DNA of 64,000 nucleotides, from the NCBI RefSeq assembly GCF_003063505.1, contig NZ_NERW01000003.1:434001-498000 (forward strand), read 5' to 3'. Positions 32,985 through 41,564 of the stretch are shown one piece after another (positions within the stretch are counted from its first letter, which is position 1; the number at the start of each line of letters is the position of its first letter). The DNA comes from Limnohabitans sp. T6-20 (GTDB lineage Bacteria > Pseudomonadota > Gammaproteobacteria > Burkholderiales > Burkholderiaceae_C). The notes below the pieces were generated by a model. That model made no database searches. It was given only the letters and a program-made list of their open reading frames with translations, and was not told the origin of the DNA. A program made the position numbers and the translations under genes.

Positions 32985-34838
32985 ATGAGCACCCCCAAAT
33001 TCCGCCCTCTCAAGTTCGGTGTGACCCGCGTCACCGTGCGCGATGGCGTGCCCGGCACGCATTACCTGACGGCCGAGCAGCCCCTGCAGCCTTTTGCAGA
33101 GCGAATGACCGACCGCCTGCAACACTGGGCTCAAACCAAGCCCGAGGACACCTTCATGGCCCGCCGCGTCAAGCAGGCCGACGGCAGCACGGGCGACTGG
33201 AAGCACATCACCTACGCTCAGGCTTGGGCTAGCGCACGCAGCATTGCGCAAGGCCTGATCAACCGGGGCTTGAGCGCAGATCGCCCCGTGGTCATCCTGA
33301 GTGAAAACAGCCTCGAACACGCTCTGCTAGGGCTGGGCTGCATGCTGGCTGGTGTGCCTTTTGTGCCTACCTCGCCGCCGTATTCGCTGGTCAGCGTGGA
33401 CTACGACAAGCTCAAGCATGTGCTGAAAACCGTGACGCCGGGCATGGTGTTCGCAAGCGACGCCCGCTACGCCAAAGCCATTGCCGCCACCGTCAGCGAT
33501 GACATGGAAGTGGTGATGTGTGAAGGCGGTGTGGATGGCCGCAACGTGACCTCGTTCGAGAGCCTGTGCGCCACAGCCGCCACGCCTGCGGTGGACGCGG
33601 CCATTGCGGCCACCGGCCCCGACACCATCGTCAAGTTCTTGTTCACCAGCGGCTCCACCAAGCTGCCCAAGGCCGTCATCAACACCCAGCGCCTGTGGTG
33701 CGCCAACCAGCAGCAAATGGCCCAGTCCATGCCCGTGCTGGCCGAAAAAGAACTGGTCTTGGTCGACTGGCTGCCGTGGAACCACACCTTCGGTGGCAAC
33801 CACAACGTGGGCATGACGATCTACCACGGCGGCACGCTCTACATCGACGACGGCAAGCCCACCCCCGCCCTGATTGGCGAGACCCTGCGCAACCTGCGCG
33901 AGATCGCGCCCACGGTCTACTTCAACGTGCCCACCGGCTTTGAAGCCATTGCCAACGCGATGAAGACCGACGACCAGCTGCGCAAGACCCTGCTGTCGCG
34001 TGTGCAGATGTTCTTCTACGCCGGTGCCGCATTGGCCCAGCCGATTTGGGACAGCCTCTACGAATCGCAAGAACGCGAAATCGGTGAGCGCATTGTCATG
34101 GGCACGGGCCTGGGCATGACCGAGTCGGGTCCGTTCGGCATCTTCGTGACCAACCCTTTTGTTCAGGCGGGTGATTTGGGCGTGCCCACCCCCGGCCTGG
34201 AACTCAAGCTGGTGGACATGCAAGGCAAAACCGAAGTGCGCTACCGCGGCCCCAACATCACGCCGGGCTACTGGCGCAACCCGGAAGAAACCGCAGGCGC
34301 GTTTGACGAAGAAGGCTTCTTCAAAACCGGCGATGCGGTCAAGTGGATCGACGAAACCGATGTGCATTTGGGTCTGAAGTTTGACGGCCGCATTGCCGAA
34401 GACTTCAAGCTGGCCACGGGCACCTTCGTGAGCGTGGGCCCGCTGCGCGGCAAGATCATTGCCGCAGGCGCCCCCTACATCCAGGACGCGGTGCTCACGG
34501 GCCTGAACATGAAGGAAGTCGGTGCCATGATTTTCCCGACGCCTGCCGTGCGTGCGCTCAGCGGCCTGCCTGCTGACGCCCCCCTGGCCGACGTACTGGC
34601 CTCTGCGCCTGTGCTCGCCAAGTTCCAGGAGATCGTGAACGAGTTGGCCAAAACCGGCACCGGCAGCGCCAACCGCATCGCCCGCCTGTGCCTGCTGTCT
34701 GAGCCGCCCACCATCGACAAAGGCGAGATCACCGACAAGGGCTCAATCAACCAGCGCTCGGTGCTCACCCACCGCGCCGACACCGTGGCGGCGCTGCACG
34801 CCGACACGCTGCACTACATCGTTAAACCGACGAACTGA
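32985..34838 (+). CDS. fcs: Feruloyl-CoA synthetase (hydroxycinnamate-CoA ligase)
   Basis: A 617-residue AMP-forming ligase of the Pseudomonas Fcs type. The adenylate motif is FLFTSGSTKLPKAVINTQ, followed by the highly characteristic VDWLPWNHTFGGNHN segment and GLGMTESGPF. It activates ferulate, and usually p-coumarate and caffeate, to CoA thioesters. The motif around FKTGDAVKW carries the ATP-contacting Asp. A GAGGAGA ribosome site precedes the ATG. Downstream genes form a beta-oxidation set, consistent with a CoA-dependent route for the side chain. Confidence 0.9.
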   Translation: MSTPKFRPLKFGVTRVTVRDGVPGTHYLTAEQPLQPFAERMTDRLQHWAQTKPEDTFMARRVKQADGSTGDWKHITYAQAWASARSIAQGLINRGLSADRPVVILSENSLEHALLGLGCMLAGVPFVPTSPPYSLVSVDYDKLKHVLKTVTPGMVFASDARYAKAIAATVSDDMEVVMCEGGVDGRNVTSFESLCATAATPAVDAAIAATGPDTIVKFLFTSGSTKLPKAVINTQRLWCANQQQMAQSMPVLAEKELVLVDWLPWNHTFGGNHNVGMTIYHGGTLYIDDGKPTPALIGETLRNLREIAPTVYFNVPTGFEAIANAMKTDDQLRKTLLSRVQMFFYAGAALAQPIWDSLYESQEREIGERIVMGTGLGMTESGPFGIFVTNPFVQAGDLGVPTPGLELKLVDMQGKTEVRYRGPNITPGYWRNPEETAGAFDEEGFFKTGDAVKWIDETDVHLGLKFDGRIAEDFKLATGTFVSVGPLRGKIIAAGAPYIQDAVLTGLNMKEVGAMIFPTPAVRALSGLPADAPLADVLASAPVLAKFQEIVNELAKTGTGSANRIARLCLLSEPPTIDKGEITDKGSINQRSVLTHRADTVAALHADTLHYIVKPTN

Positions 34839-34843
34839 CACCA

Positions 34844-34913
34844 TGTGGGAGGCCGCCCCTGCGGCCGAATGTCCCGATACACATCGATTCGGCCGCAGGG
34901 GCGGCCTCCTACA
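34844..34913. repeat. REP-like palindromic repeat 6 (fcs-thiolase spacer), best-paired copy
   Basis: The left arm is TGTGGGAGGCCGCCCCTGCG followed by GCCGAATG. The right arm, ATTCGGCCGCAGGGGCGGCC followed by TCCTACA, is nearly its exact reverse complement. About 15 bases form the loop. It starts 5 bases after the fcs stop and ends directly against the AAAAAAGG ribosome site of the thiolase gene. Confidence 0.9.
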
Positions 34914-34925
34914 AAAAAGGCTGAT

Positions 34926-36179
34926 ATGGCTTCCAAAGGATTTTTCAACGCGTTTGCCGATGTGTGGATGCACGAAGGCGTGCGCACGCCCATGGTGGAC
35001 TATTGCGGCGCACTGGGCCACATCTCGCCCACGGACCTGGGCATCAAGGCCGCACGCGAAGCTTTGAAGCGCGCAGGCATCGCCCCCACCGAAATCGGCT
35101 CGGTCATCACCGGCAACATGGCCCCGGGCGACTTTGACCAGTTCTTCTTGCCCCGCCACATTGGGCTGTATGCCGGTGTGCCGCAAGAAGTCCCGGCCAT
35201 CATGACCCAGCGCATTTGCGGCACCGGCTTTGAGCTGTTCCGCCAGGCCGGTGAGCAAATCGAAGCGGGCGTGTGCGAGGCCACGCTGGTGGTCGGCACC
35301 GAGAGCATGACGCGCAACCCCATTGCCGCCTTTGACCACCGCACCGGCTTCAAGCTGGGTGCGCCCGTGGGCTTTAAGGACTACATGTGGGAAGCGCTGA
35401 AAGACCCGGCCGCTGGCATCAACATGATCCAGACCGCCGAGAACCTGGCCAAAAAATACAACATCACCCGCGAAGAGGTGGACCAGTTCGCGTCTGATTC
35501 GTTTGCCAAGGCCGTGGCCGCACAAGAAGCTGGCTTCCACGCGGGCGAGATCGTGCCCGTGGTCACCGAAAAGTTTGAACTCGAAGGCTACAAAGCCCGT
35601 GGCATCAAGCTGCAAGGCAAGGTCACCGAAGTGGCCACCGACACGCACCCCCGCATTTCACCTCCCGAGGTGCTGGCCAAGCTCAAGTCCGTTTACGAAG
35701 GCGGCGTGCAGACCGGTGGCAACAGCTCGGCCCTGGTCGATGCCGCTGCGGCCTGTGTGGTCACCTCCGGTGCTTACGCCAAAGCCCAAGGCAAGAAGCC
35801 ACTGGCTCGCGTGGTGGCTGCGGCTGCCGTGGGCGTGCCGCCCGAGATCATGGGCATTGGCCCTGCCCCAGCGATTCGCTTGCTGCTGGAGCGCACCGGA
35901 CTGCAACTGTCCGACATTGGCCGCTTTGAAATCAACGAAGCCCAAGGCGCGCAAACCCTGGCCGTGGGCCGCGAGTTGGGCCTGGACTTGTCCAAGCTCA
36001 ACGTCAACGGCGGCGCGATTGCGCTGGGCCACCCGCTGGCCGCCACCGGCGTGCGATTGACCATCACCTTGGCTCGTGAACTGAAACGAAGCGGCTTGCG
36101 CTACGGCATCTCCAGTGCCTGCGTGGGCGGTGGCCAGGGCATTGCCCTGCTCATCGAAAACCCCGACTTCACAGCCTGA
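34926..36179 (+). CDS. Thiolase (beta-ketothiolase) for aroyl-beta-keto-CoA or acetyl-CoA acyltransferase
   Basis: A 417-residue thiolase. The nucleophilic Cys is in MTQRICGTGFELFRQA, the GGNSSALVDAAAACVV region is typical of the dimer core, the His is in NVNGGAIALGHPLAATG, and the second Cys is in SSACVGGGQG. It would split the beta-keto thioester into an aroyl-CoA (for example vanilloyl-CoA) and acetyl-CoA. The start at 34926 has AAGG 6 bases upstream; earlier in-frame codons read through a REP-like element. Aromatic specificity is inferred from fcs upstream. Confidence 0.85.
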   Translation: MASKGFFNAFADVWMHEGVRTPMVDYCGALGHISPTDLGIKAAREALKRAGIAPTEIGSVITGNMAPGDFDQFFLPRHIGLYAGVPQEVPAIMTQRICGTGFELFRQAGEQIEAGVCEATLVVGTESMTRNPIAAFDHRTGFKLGAPVGFKDYMWEALKDPAAGINMIQTAENLAKKYNITREEVDQFASDSFAKAVAAQEAGFHAGEIVPVVTEKFELEGYKARGIKLQGKVTEVATDTHPRISPPEVLAKLKSVYEGGVQTGGNSSALVDAAAACVVTSGAYAKAQGKKPLARVVAAAAVGVPPEIMGIGPAPAIRLLLERTGLQLSDIGRFEINEAQGAQTLAVGRELGLDLSKLNVNGGAIALGHPLAATGVRLTITLARELKRSGLRYGISSACVGGGQGIALLIENPDFTA

Positions 36180-36209
36180 TATTCCCCATATTTCGACAAA
36201 GGAACCGAC

Positions 36210-36974
36210 ATGAAAATCCAAGGACAAGCAGCTCTGGTCACCGGCGGTGGCTCCGGTCTGGGCGAAGCCACGGCCCGCGAATTGGCCCGCTTGGGCGCGA
36301 AGGTCGCGGTGCTCGACCTCAACATGGACAACGCAGAGCGCGTGGCCAAAGACATCGGTGGCGTTGCGGTCAAATGCAATGTGAGCGATCCAGACAGCAT
36401 GGCCCAGGCCATCGAGACCGCGGCGGCTGCACACGGCCCCGCCCGCATCCTGATGCAGATCGCAGGCATCGGCTCTGCCAAACGCGTCGTCGGCAAAGAC
36501 GGCAACGCCGCCCCGCTGGAAGACTTTGCCAAGGTGATCAACGTCAACCTGATCGGCACCTACAACGCAGCGCGACTATTTGCTGCGGCTTGCGCCAAGC
36601 TCGACCCCATGGAGGACGGCGCGCGAGGCGTGATGGTCTTCACCGCCTCGGTCGCGGCCTTCGACGGCCAGGTCGGCCAGCAGGCCTACAGCGCCTCCAA
36701 AGCAGGCGTGGCCGGCATGACGCTGCCCATGGCACGCGACTTGGCGCAACACGGCATCCGCGTGTGCACCATCGCCCCCGGCCTGTTCAAAACCCCGCTG
36801 CTGGCCAGCTTGCCCGAGCCGATACAACAGTCCCTGGCGGCCAGCATCCCCTTCCCGGCACGTTTGGGCAAACCCAGCGAGTTCGCCGAACTGGCCTGCC
36901 ACATCGTCAGCAACGACCATCTGAACGGCGAAACCATTCGCCTGGACGGCGCTTTGCGCATGGCCCCCCGCTGA
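36210..36974 (+). CDS. 3-hydroxyacyl-CoA dehydrogenase, HSD10-type short-chain dehydrogenase
   Basis: A 254-residue SDR. The NAD motif is VTGGGSGLGEATAREL, with Asp in VAVLDLN giving NAD preference. The catalytic Ser-Tyr-Lys is in TASVAAFDGQVGQQAYSASK. The tail TIAPGLFKTPLLASLPE and RLGKPSEFAELACHI and the end LNGETIRLDGALRM match type-2 (HSD10-like) 3-hydroxyacyl-CoA dehydrogenases very closely. It would oxidise the hydroxyacyl-CoA from the hydratase, before the thiolase. An AAAGGA ribosome site lies upstream. Confidence 0.9.
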   Translation: MKIQGQAALVTGGGSGLGEATARELARLGAKVAVLDLNMDNAERVAKDIGGVAVKCNVSDPDSMAQAIETAAAAHGPARILMQIAGIGSAKRVVGKDGNAAPLEDFAKVINVNLIGTYNAARLFAAACAKLDPMEDGARGVMVFTASVAAFDGQVGQQAYSASKAGVAGMTLPMARDLAQHGIRVCTIAPGLFKTPLLASLPEPIQQSLAASIPFPARLGKPSEFAELACHIVSNDHLNGETIRLDGALRMAPR

Positions 36975-36983
36975 AAGAGCCTC

Positions 36984-37403
36984 ATGAACAAAACCGTTGT
37001 TTACGAAGTGCAAGTGATGTTCGGTGACTGCGACCCCGCAGGCATCGTCTTCTTTCCCAACTTCTCCAAATGGATGGACGCGTCGTCGCTGAACTTCTTT
37101 GTGAAGTGCGGTGTGCCGCCCTGGCGCGAACTGGTCAAGACGCGCGGCATCATCGGCACGCCGCTGCTGGAGATCAACACCAAATTCATCCGCCCCGCCA
37201 CCTATGGTGAGACCCTGCAGGTGCACACCAGCGTGCAGGAGTGGCGCGAAAAGGTCATCGTGCACAAGCATGTGGTGATGCGTGGCGACACCGTGTTGTG
37301 CGAAGGCACCGAAGTGCGTGCGTTTTGCATCAAGCACCCCGATGATCCTGACCGCATCAAGGCCATTGCAGTGCCTGAAGACATCAAGGCCCTGTGCGCC
37401 TGA
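36984..37403 (+). CDS. Acyl-CoA thioesterase, 4-hydroxybenzoyl-CoA thioesterase family
   Basis: A 139-residue hot-dog thioesterase. GDCDPAGIVFFPNFSKWMD is the signature of the Pseudomonas 4-hydroxybenzoyl-CoA thioesterase branch, with the catalytic Asp at residue 17. It starts 9 bases after the SDR gene. In this pathway it would release the aromatic acid (vanillate or 4-hydroxybenzoate) from the aroyl-CoA made by the thiolase. That link is inference, but the gene order supports it. Confidence 0.87.
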   Translation: MNKTVVYEVQVMFGDCDPAGIVFFPNFSKWMDASSLNFFVKCGVPPWRELVKTRGIIGTPLLEINTKFIRPATYGETLQVHTSVQEWREKVIVHKHVVMRGDTVLCEGTEVRAFCIKHPDDPDRIKAIAVPEDIKALCA

Positions 37404-37480
37404 TACGGGCATTTGCGCTGTTCAACCGTTCCGTTTTCCCCTAACCTGCGTTTTCCAACCACCCCTCCGAGGAGACAAGC

Positions 37481-38614
37481 ATGAAACTCAAGAAAACCCT
37501 GCTGGCTTTGGCCATCACCGCCGTGTCCAGCACCGCTGCGCTGGCCGACATCAAAATCGGCGTGAGCCTGGCCCTGACAGGCCCCGGCTCCGGCCTGGGC
37601 ATCCCCATGCAAAACCAGCTCAAGCTGTTCCCCCAAAGCATCGGCGGTGAAAAGGTCCAGCTGATCGTGCTGGACGACGGCACCGACCCCGGCAAAGGCG
37701 CAGCCAACGCACGCCGCTTTGTGACCGAAGACAAGGTGGACCTGATCATCGGTTCGTGCATCACCGCTGTGGCCGCTGCCATGACCGACATCGCCGCCGA
37801 AGCGGGCACCGTGCAACTGGCTGGCTCGCCCGTGGGCGTGCCCCCCGGCAAGGACAAGTGGATGTTCCGCCTGCCCCAGTCCAACACGGTCATTGGTCAT
37901 GCCATGGTCGAGCACATGAAAAAGCAAGGCATCAAGACCGTGGGCTTTTTGGGCTACACCGACGCCTACGGTGAGCAATGGCTCAAAGAAGTCACGCCCC
38001 TCCTCGACAAAGCGGGCATCAAAATCGTCGCCACCGAGCGCTTCGCCCGCACCGACACCAGCGTGACACCACAAGCCCTGAAGATCAACGCGGCCAACCC
38101 TGATGCCGTGCTGGTCGTGGCCTCGGGCTCTGGCGCTGCCATGCCCCAGCTGGGTCTGGCCGAGCGTGGTTACAAAGGCAAGATCTACCAAACACACGCC
38201 GCAGCCACCATGGACCTGATGCGCGTGGGCGGCAAGACCGTTGAAGGCACTTTTGTGGCCGCAGGTCCCGTGATCGTGCCCGAGCAACTGCCCGACAGCC
38301 ACCCTTCCAAGAAAGTGGCGCTGGACTTTGTGGCCAAGTACGACAAAGCCTATGGTGCTGGCAGCCACAACCAGTTCTCTGGTCACGCTTACGACGCGCA
38401 GATCGCTTTGGAAAAAGCCATTCCCATGGCGCTGAAAAAAGCCAAGTCCGGCACACCCGAATTCCGCGCCGCTTTGCGTGACTCACTTGAAACCATGGGC
38501 CGCACCGTTTTCGCACACGGCGTGATGAACTGGACACCCGCTGACCACTGGGGCTACACCATGGAAACCGGTGTGGTCATGAAAGTGGCCGACGGCAAGT
38601 TCAAGGTCGAATAA
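37481..38614 (+). CDS. Liv-type periplasmic substrate-binding protein (probable phenylpropanoid receptor)
   Basis: A 377-residue type I periplasmic binding protein with a signal peptide (MKLKKTLLALAITAVSSTAA, cleavage near ALA-DIK). The mature start DIKIGVSLALTGPGSGLGIP is typical. GSCITAVAAAMTDIAAEAGT and GSPVGVPPGKDKWMFRLPQS lie in the ligand-binding cleft region. A GAGGAGA ribosome site precedes the ATG. It leads a second importer operon segment and is probably the receptor for hydroxycinnamates or their relatives. Confidence 0.87.
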   Translation: MKLKKTLLALAITAVSSTAALADIKIGVSLALTGPGSGLGIPMQNQLKLFPQSIGGEKVQLIVLDDGTDPGKGAANARRFVTEDKVDLIIGSCITAVAAAMTDIAAEAGTVQLAGSPVGVPPGKDKWMFRLPQSNTVIGHAMVEHMKKQGIKTVGFLGYTDAYGEQWLKEVTPLLDKAGIKIVATERFARTDTSVTPQALKINAANPDAVLVVASGSGAAMPQLGLAERGYKGKIYQTHAAATMDLMRVGGKTVEGTFVAAGPVIVPEQLPDSHPSKKVALDFVAKYDKAYGAGSHNQFSGHAYDAQIALEKAIPMALKKAKSGTPEFRAALRDSLETMGRTVFAHGVMNWTPADHWGYTMETGVVMKVADGKFKVE

Positions 38615-38644
38615 GACCTTGTCCATCACCCGCAGGGGAGCTTC

Positions 38645-38670
38645 TGTAGGAGCCCGCCCCTGCGGGCGAA
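38645..38670. repeat. REP-like single arm 7
   Basis: TGTAGGAGCCCGCCCCTGCG followed by GGCGAA forms a hairpin on its own (CCCGC...GCGGG). It is one arm of the REP-like family, in the gap between the binding-protein and permease genes. Confidence 0.75.
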
Positions 38671-38680
38671 AAGACCCGCC

Positions 38681-38710
38681 AGAAAGCCGTCTCCACTGAG
38701 GCGGCTTTCT
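38681..38710 (+). terminator. Hairpin between binding-protein and permease genes
   Basis: AGAAAGCCG (38681-38689) pairs with CGGCTTTCT (38702-38710). The following T-tract is weak. In ABC operons such hairpins often reduce expression of the membrane genes relative to the receptor. Confidence 0.5.
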
Positions 38711-38751
38711 CTGCCCCAGGGCCTCACCGTTTTTCTCTTCAAGGTTCCCCC

Positions 38752-39792
38752 ATGGACTTCTCGATCGCCAGCATTTTGCTGCTGGACGGATTCACCAATG
38801 GCGCTGTCTATGCCCTGCTCGGGCTGGCCACCGTGCTGGTGTTCACCGTCACGCGGGTCATCTTCATCCCGCAAGGCGAATTTGTGGCCTACGGTGCCCT
38901 CACCCTGGCCATGCTGCAAACCGGCAAAACACCGGGCACCGTCTGGTTGCTGATGATTTTGGCCGTGGTCGCTGCCCTGATGGAGCTTTTTGAGCGCTGG
39001 CAACACCATGGCAACGCGGTGCGTGCGCTGCAATCGGCCTTCAAAACGCTGGCTTTTCCGGCCCTGATTTCTGCGTTGTCCATTTGGGCAGCGCCTCAAC
39101 AATTTCCGCTGGGTGTGCAAGCCGCACTCAGCGTGGCCATCGTCACCGCATTCGGTCCGCTGGTGTACCGCGTGGCCTACCAGTCGCTCGAAGCGGCCAC
39201 CCCGCTGGTGCTGCTGATCGTGTCGGTCGGTGTGCACTTTGCCATGACGGGTCTGGGCCTGCTGTTTTTCGGTGCTGAGGGCTTTCGCAACCCGCCCTTC
39301 TGGGATGCACGCTTCAGCGTCGGTCCCCTGAGTCTGTCGGGTCAAACCGTGATCACCTTCATCACCTCACTCGCCCTGATCGTGCTGCTGTGGCTCTACT
39401 TTGAAAAATCGCTGCGCGGCAAAGCCCTGCGCGCCACCGCCGTCAACCGCACAGGTGCCCGACTGATGGGCATCTCCAGCCACACCTCAGGCCAATTGAC
39501 CTTTTTGCTGGCGGCTTTCATCGGAGCCCTGTCGGGCCTGCTGATCGGACCCACCACCACTGTGTTTTACGACTCGGGCTTCCTCATCGGTCTCAAAGGT
39601 TTTGTGGCCGCCGTGATCGCGGGCCTGTCGAGCTACCCCGGCGCTTTGCTGGGGGCCTTGTTTGTGGGTGTGGTCGAGTCTTTCGGCTCCTTTTGGGCCA
39701 GCGCATTCAAAGAGGTGATCGTGTTCACGCTGGTGCTGCCCATTCTTCTAGTGCGCTCGCTGCGCAGCGGCCATTCGGACGAGGACCACTGA
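38752..39792 (+). CDS. ABC transporter permease, LivH type
   Basis: A 346-residue permease with about nine hydrophobic segments. LLLDGFTNGAVYALLGLATV at the start and the RATAVNRTGARLMGI cytoplasmic loop are LivH features. It is longer than most LivH proteins (about 290-310) owing to a hydrophilic stretch around residues 75-95. Its stop is followed 1 base later by the LivM-LivG fusion gene. Confidence 0.88.
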   Translation: MDFSIASILLLDGFTNGAVYALLGLATVLVFTVTRVIFIPQGEFVAYGALTLAMLQTGKTPGTVWLLMILAVVAALMELFERWQHHGNAVRALQSAFKTLAFPALISALSIWAAPQQFPLGVQAALSVAIVTAFGPLVYRVAYQSLEAATPLVLLIVSVGVHFAMTGLGLLFFGAEGFRNPPFWDARFSVGPLSLSGQTVITFITSLALIVLLWLYFEKSLRGKALRATAVNRTGARLMGISSHTSGQLTFLLAAFIGALSGLLIGPTTTVFYDSGFLIGLKGFVAAVIAGLSSYPGALLGALFVGVVESFGSFWASAFKEVIVFTLVLPILLVRSLRSGHSDEDH

Positions 39793-39793
39793 C

Positions 39794-41563
39794 ATGTTCA
39801 AAAAACAAAACATCGCTTTGTGGCTGCTGATCGCCGCCGTGCCCTTGGTGGCCGTGCTGCCGCTGCCTGATTTCTGGATCGCTCAACTGAACTACATCGG
39901 CCTGTACAGCCTGGTCTGTCTGGGTCTGGTGCTGCTGACCGGCGTGGGGGGGCTGACATCGTTTGGTCAGGCCGCCTTTGTGGGCATGGGCGCGTACACC
40001 ACCGCCTGGCTCACGCTCAACACCGGCATGTCGCCATGGCTGACCTTGTTCGTCGGACTGGCGCTCACGGCTGTGAGCGCGCTCATCGTGGGCATGATCA
40101 CCTTGCGCATGTCGGGCCACTACCTGCCGCTGGCCACAATTGCCTGGGGTTTGTCGCTGTACTACCTCATGGGCAACCTCGATGCTTTGGGCAAATACGA
40201 CGGCTTGCTGGGCCTCAAAAGCCTGTCCATCGGCAGCATTGACATCGGCCAAGGTCGCCTGTTCTTTGTGCTCACCTGGGCCATCTTGCTGGCCGGGGCG
40301 ATTGCCCTGCTCAACCTGCTGGACTCGCGTCCGGGCCGGGCGATCCGCTCGCTCAAGGGTGGTTCACAAATGGCCGAGGCCATGGGCATCAGCACCTTCC
40401 GCTACAAGGTCACGATCTTCATCATAGCGGCCTTGTTCGCCTCGGTGGCGGGCTGGTTGCTCGCGCACTTCCAGCGTACCGTCAACCCCTCTGCTTTTGG
40501 CCTGAAGATGGGCATCGAATACCTGTTCATGACCGTGGTCGGAGGCGTGGGTTATGTCTGGGGCGCCATCGTGGGCGCTGGCTTGATCAAGCTGCTCGAC
40601 GACCAGTTGCAAGTGCTGCTGCCGGCCCTGATCGGCACCAGCGGCAGCTACGAAGTCATCGTGTTCGGCATCGCACTGGTCCTGGTGCTCAAGTACCTGC
40701 CCGATGGCCTGTGGTCGGTCGTGGCGCGCAAGCTGCCACGCCCCCCGCGTGCGGTCGACTGGCAAAACGCCGCCGACCTGCCCGCGCGCAGCAAACCCGC
40801 TGTAGGCGATGTGGTGCTCAAGGTCGACAAGATCCGCAAACAGTTTGGCGGCCTCACAGCGGTGAACGACATCAGCTTTGACATCCAGGCGGGCCAGATT
40901 GTCGGCCTGATCGGCCCCAACGGCGCAGGCAAATCCACCACCTTCAACCTGATCACGGGCGTGCTGTCCAAAACCAGCGGTCAAGTGCTGTTCCGTGGTG
41001 AAGACATCAGCGCCCTGCCCTCGCGCGAGATTTCCCGCCTGGGCATGGCCCGCACCTTCCAGCACGTCAAGATGATCCCCGACATGACCGTGCTGGAAAA
41101 CGTGGCGCTGGGTGCCTACACACGGGGCAGCAGTGGCGTGGTTTCGTCGATGCTGCGCACCAACCAGGCCGAAGAGCAGCGAATGATGAAAGAAGCCCAG
41201 CGCCAGTTGGAGCGCATTGGCATGGGTGCCTACCTGCACGAACAAGCTGGCAACCTGGCCATGGGCCCACAACGCTTGATGGAAATCGCCCGTGCGCTGT
41301 GCAGCGATCCGGCCCTGTTGCTGCTGGACGAACCCGCGGCCGGTCTGCGCCACAAAGAGAAACAAGGCTTGGCTCAGGTGCTGCGCCAGTTGCAAGGCGA
41401 AGGCATGAGCATCTTGCTGGTCGAGCACGACATGGACTTGGTGATGGACGTGTGCGATCAACTGGTGGTGATGGAATTCGGCACGCTGCTCACTCGCGGC
41501 ACCCCCGCCGAAGTGCAAGCCAACCCGGCCGTTCGCGCCGCTTACCTCGGAACGGAACACTGA
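39794..41563 (+). CDS. Fused ABC transporter permease-ATPase, LivM-LivG type
   Basis: A 589-residue fusion. Residues 1 to about 310 are a LivM permease (GGLTSFGQAAFVGMGAYTTA motif; SLKGGSQMAEAMGI loop). A linker of about 30 residues follows. The LivG ATPase then spans about 340-589, with Walker A near 374-381 (GPNGAGKST) and Walker B LLLLDEPAAGLRHKE. Fusions of this kind occur in many Burkholderiales. The reading frame is uninterrupted, so it is a real fusion and not a missed stop. Confidence 0.9.
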   Translation: MFKKQNIALWLLIAAVPLVAVLPLPDFWIAQLNYIGLYSLVCLGLVLLTGVGGLTSFGQAAFVGMGAYTTAWLTLNTGMSPWLTLFVGLALTAVSALIVGMITLRMSGHYLPLATIAWGLSLYYLMGNLDALGKYDGLLGLKSLSIGSIDIGQGRLFFVLTWAILLAGAIALLNLLDSRPGRAIRSLKGGSQMAEAMGISTFRYKVTIFIIAALFASVAGWLLAHFQRTVNPSAFGLKMGIEYLFMTVVGGVGYVWGAIVGAGLIKLLDDQLQVLLPALIGTSGSYEVIVFGIALVLVLKYLPDGLWSVVARKLPRPPRAVDWQNAADLPARSKPAVGDVVLKVDKIRKQFGGLTAVNDISFDIQAGQIVGLIGPNGAGKSTTFNLITGVLSKTSGQVLFRGEDISALPSREISRLGMARTFQHVKMIPDMTVLENVALGAYTRGSSGVVSSMLRTNQAEEQRMMKEAQRQLERIGMGAYLHEQAGNLAMGPQRLMEIARALCSDPALLLLDEPAAGLRHKEKQGLAQVLRQLQGEGMSILLVEHDMDLVMDVCDQLVVMEFGTLLTRGTPAEVQANPAVRAAYLGTEH

Positions 41564-41564
41564 C

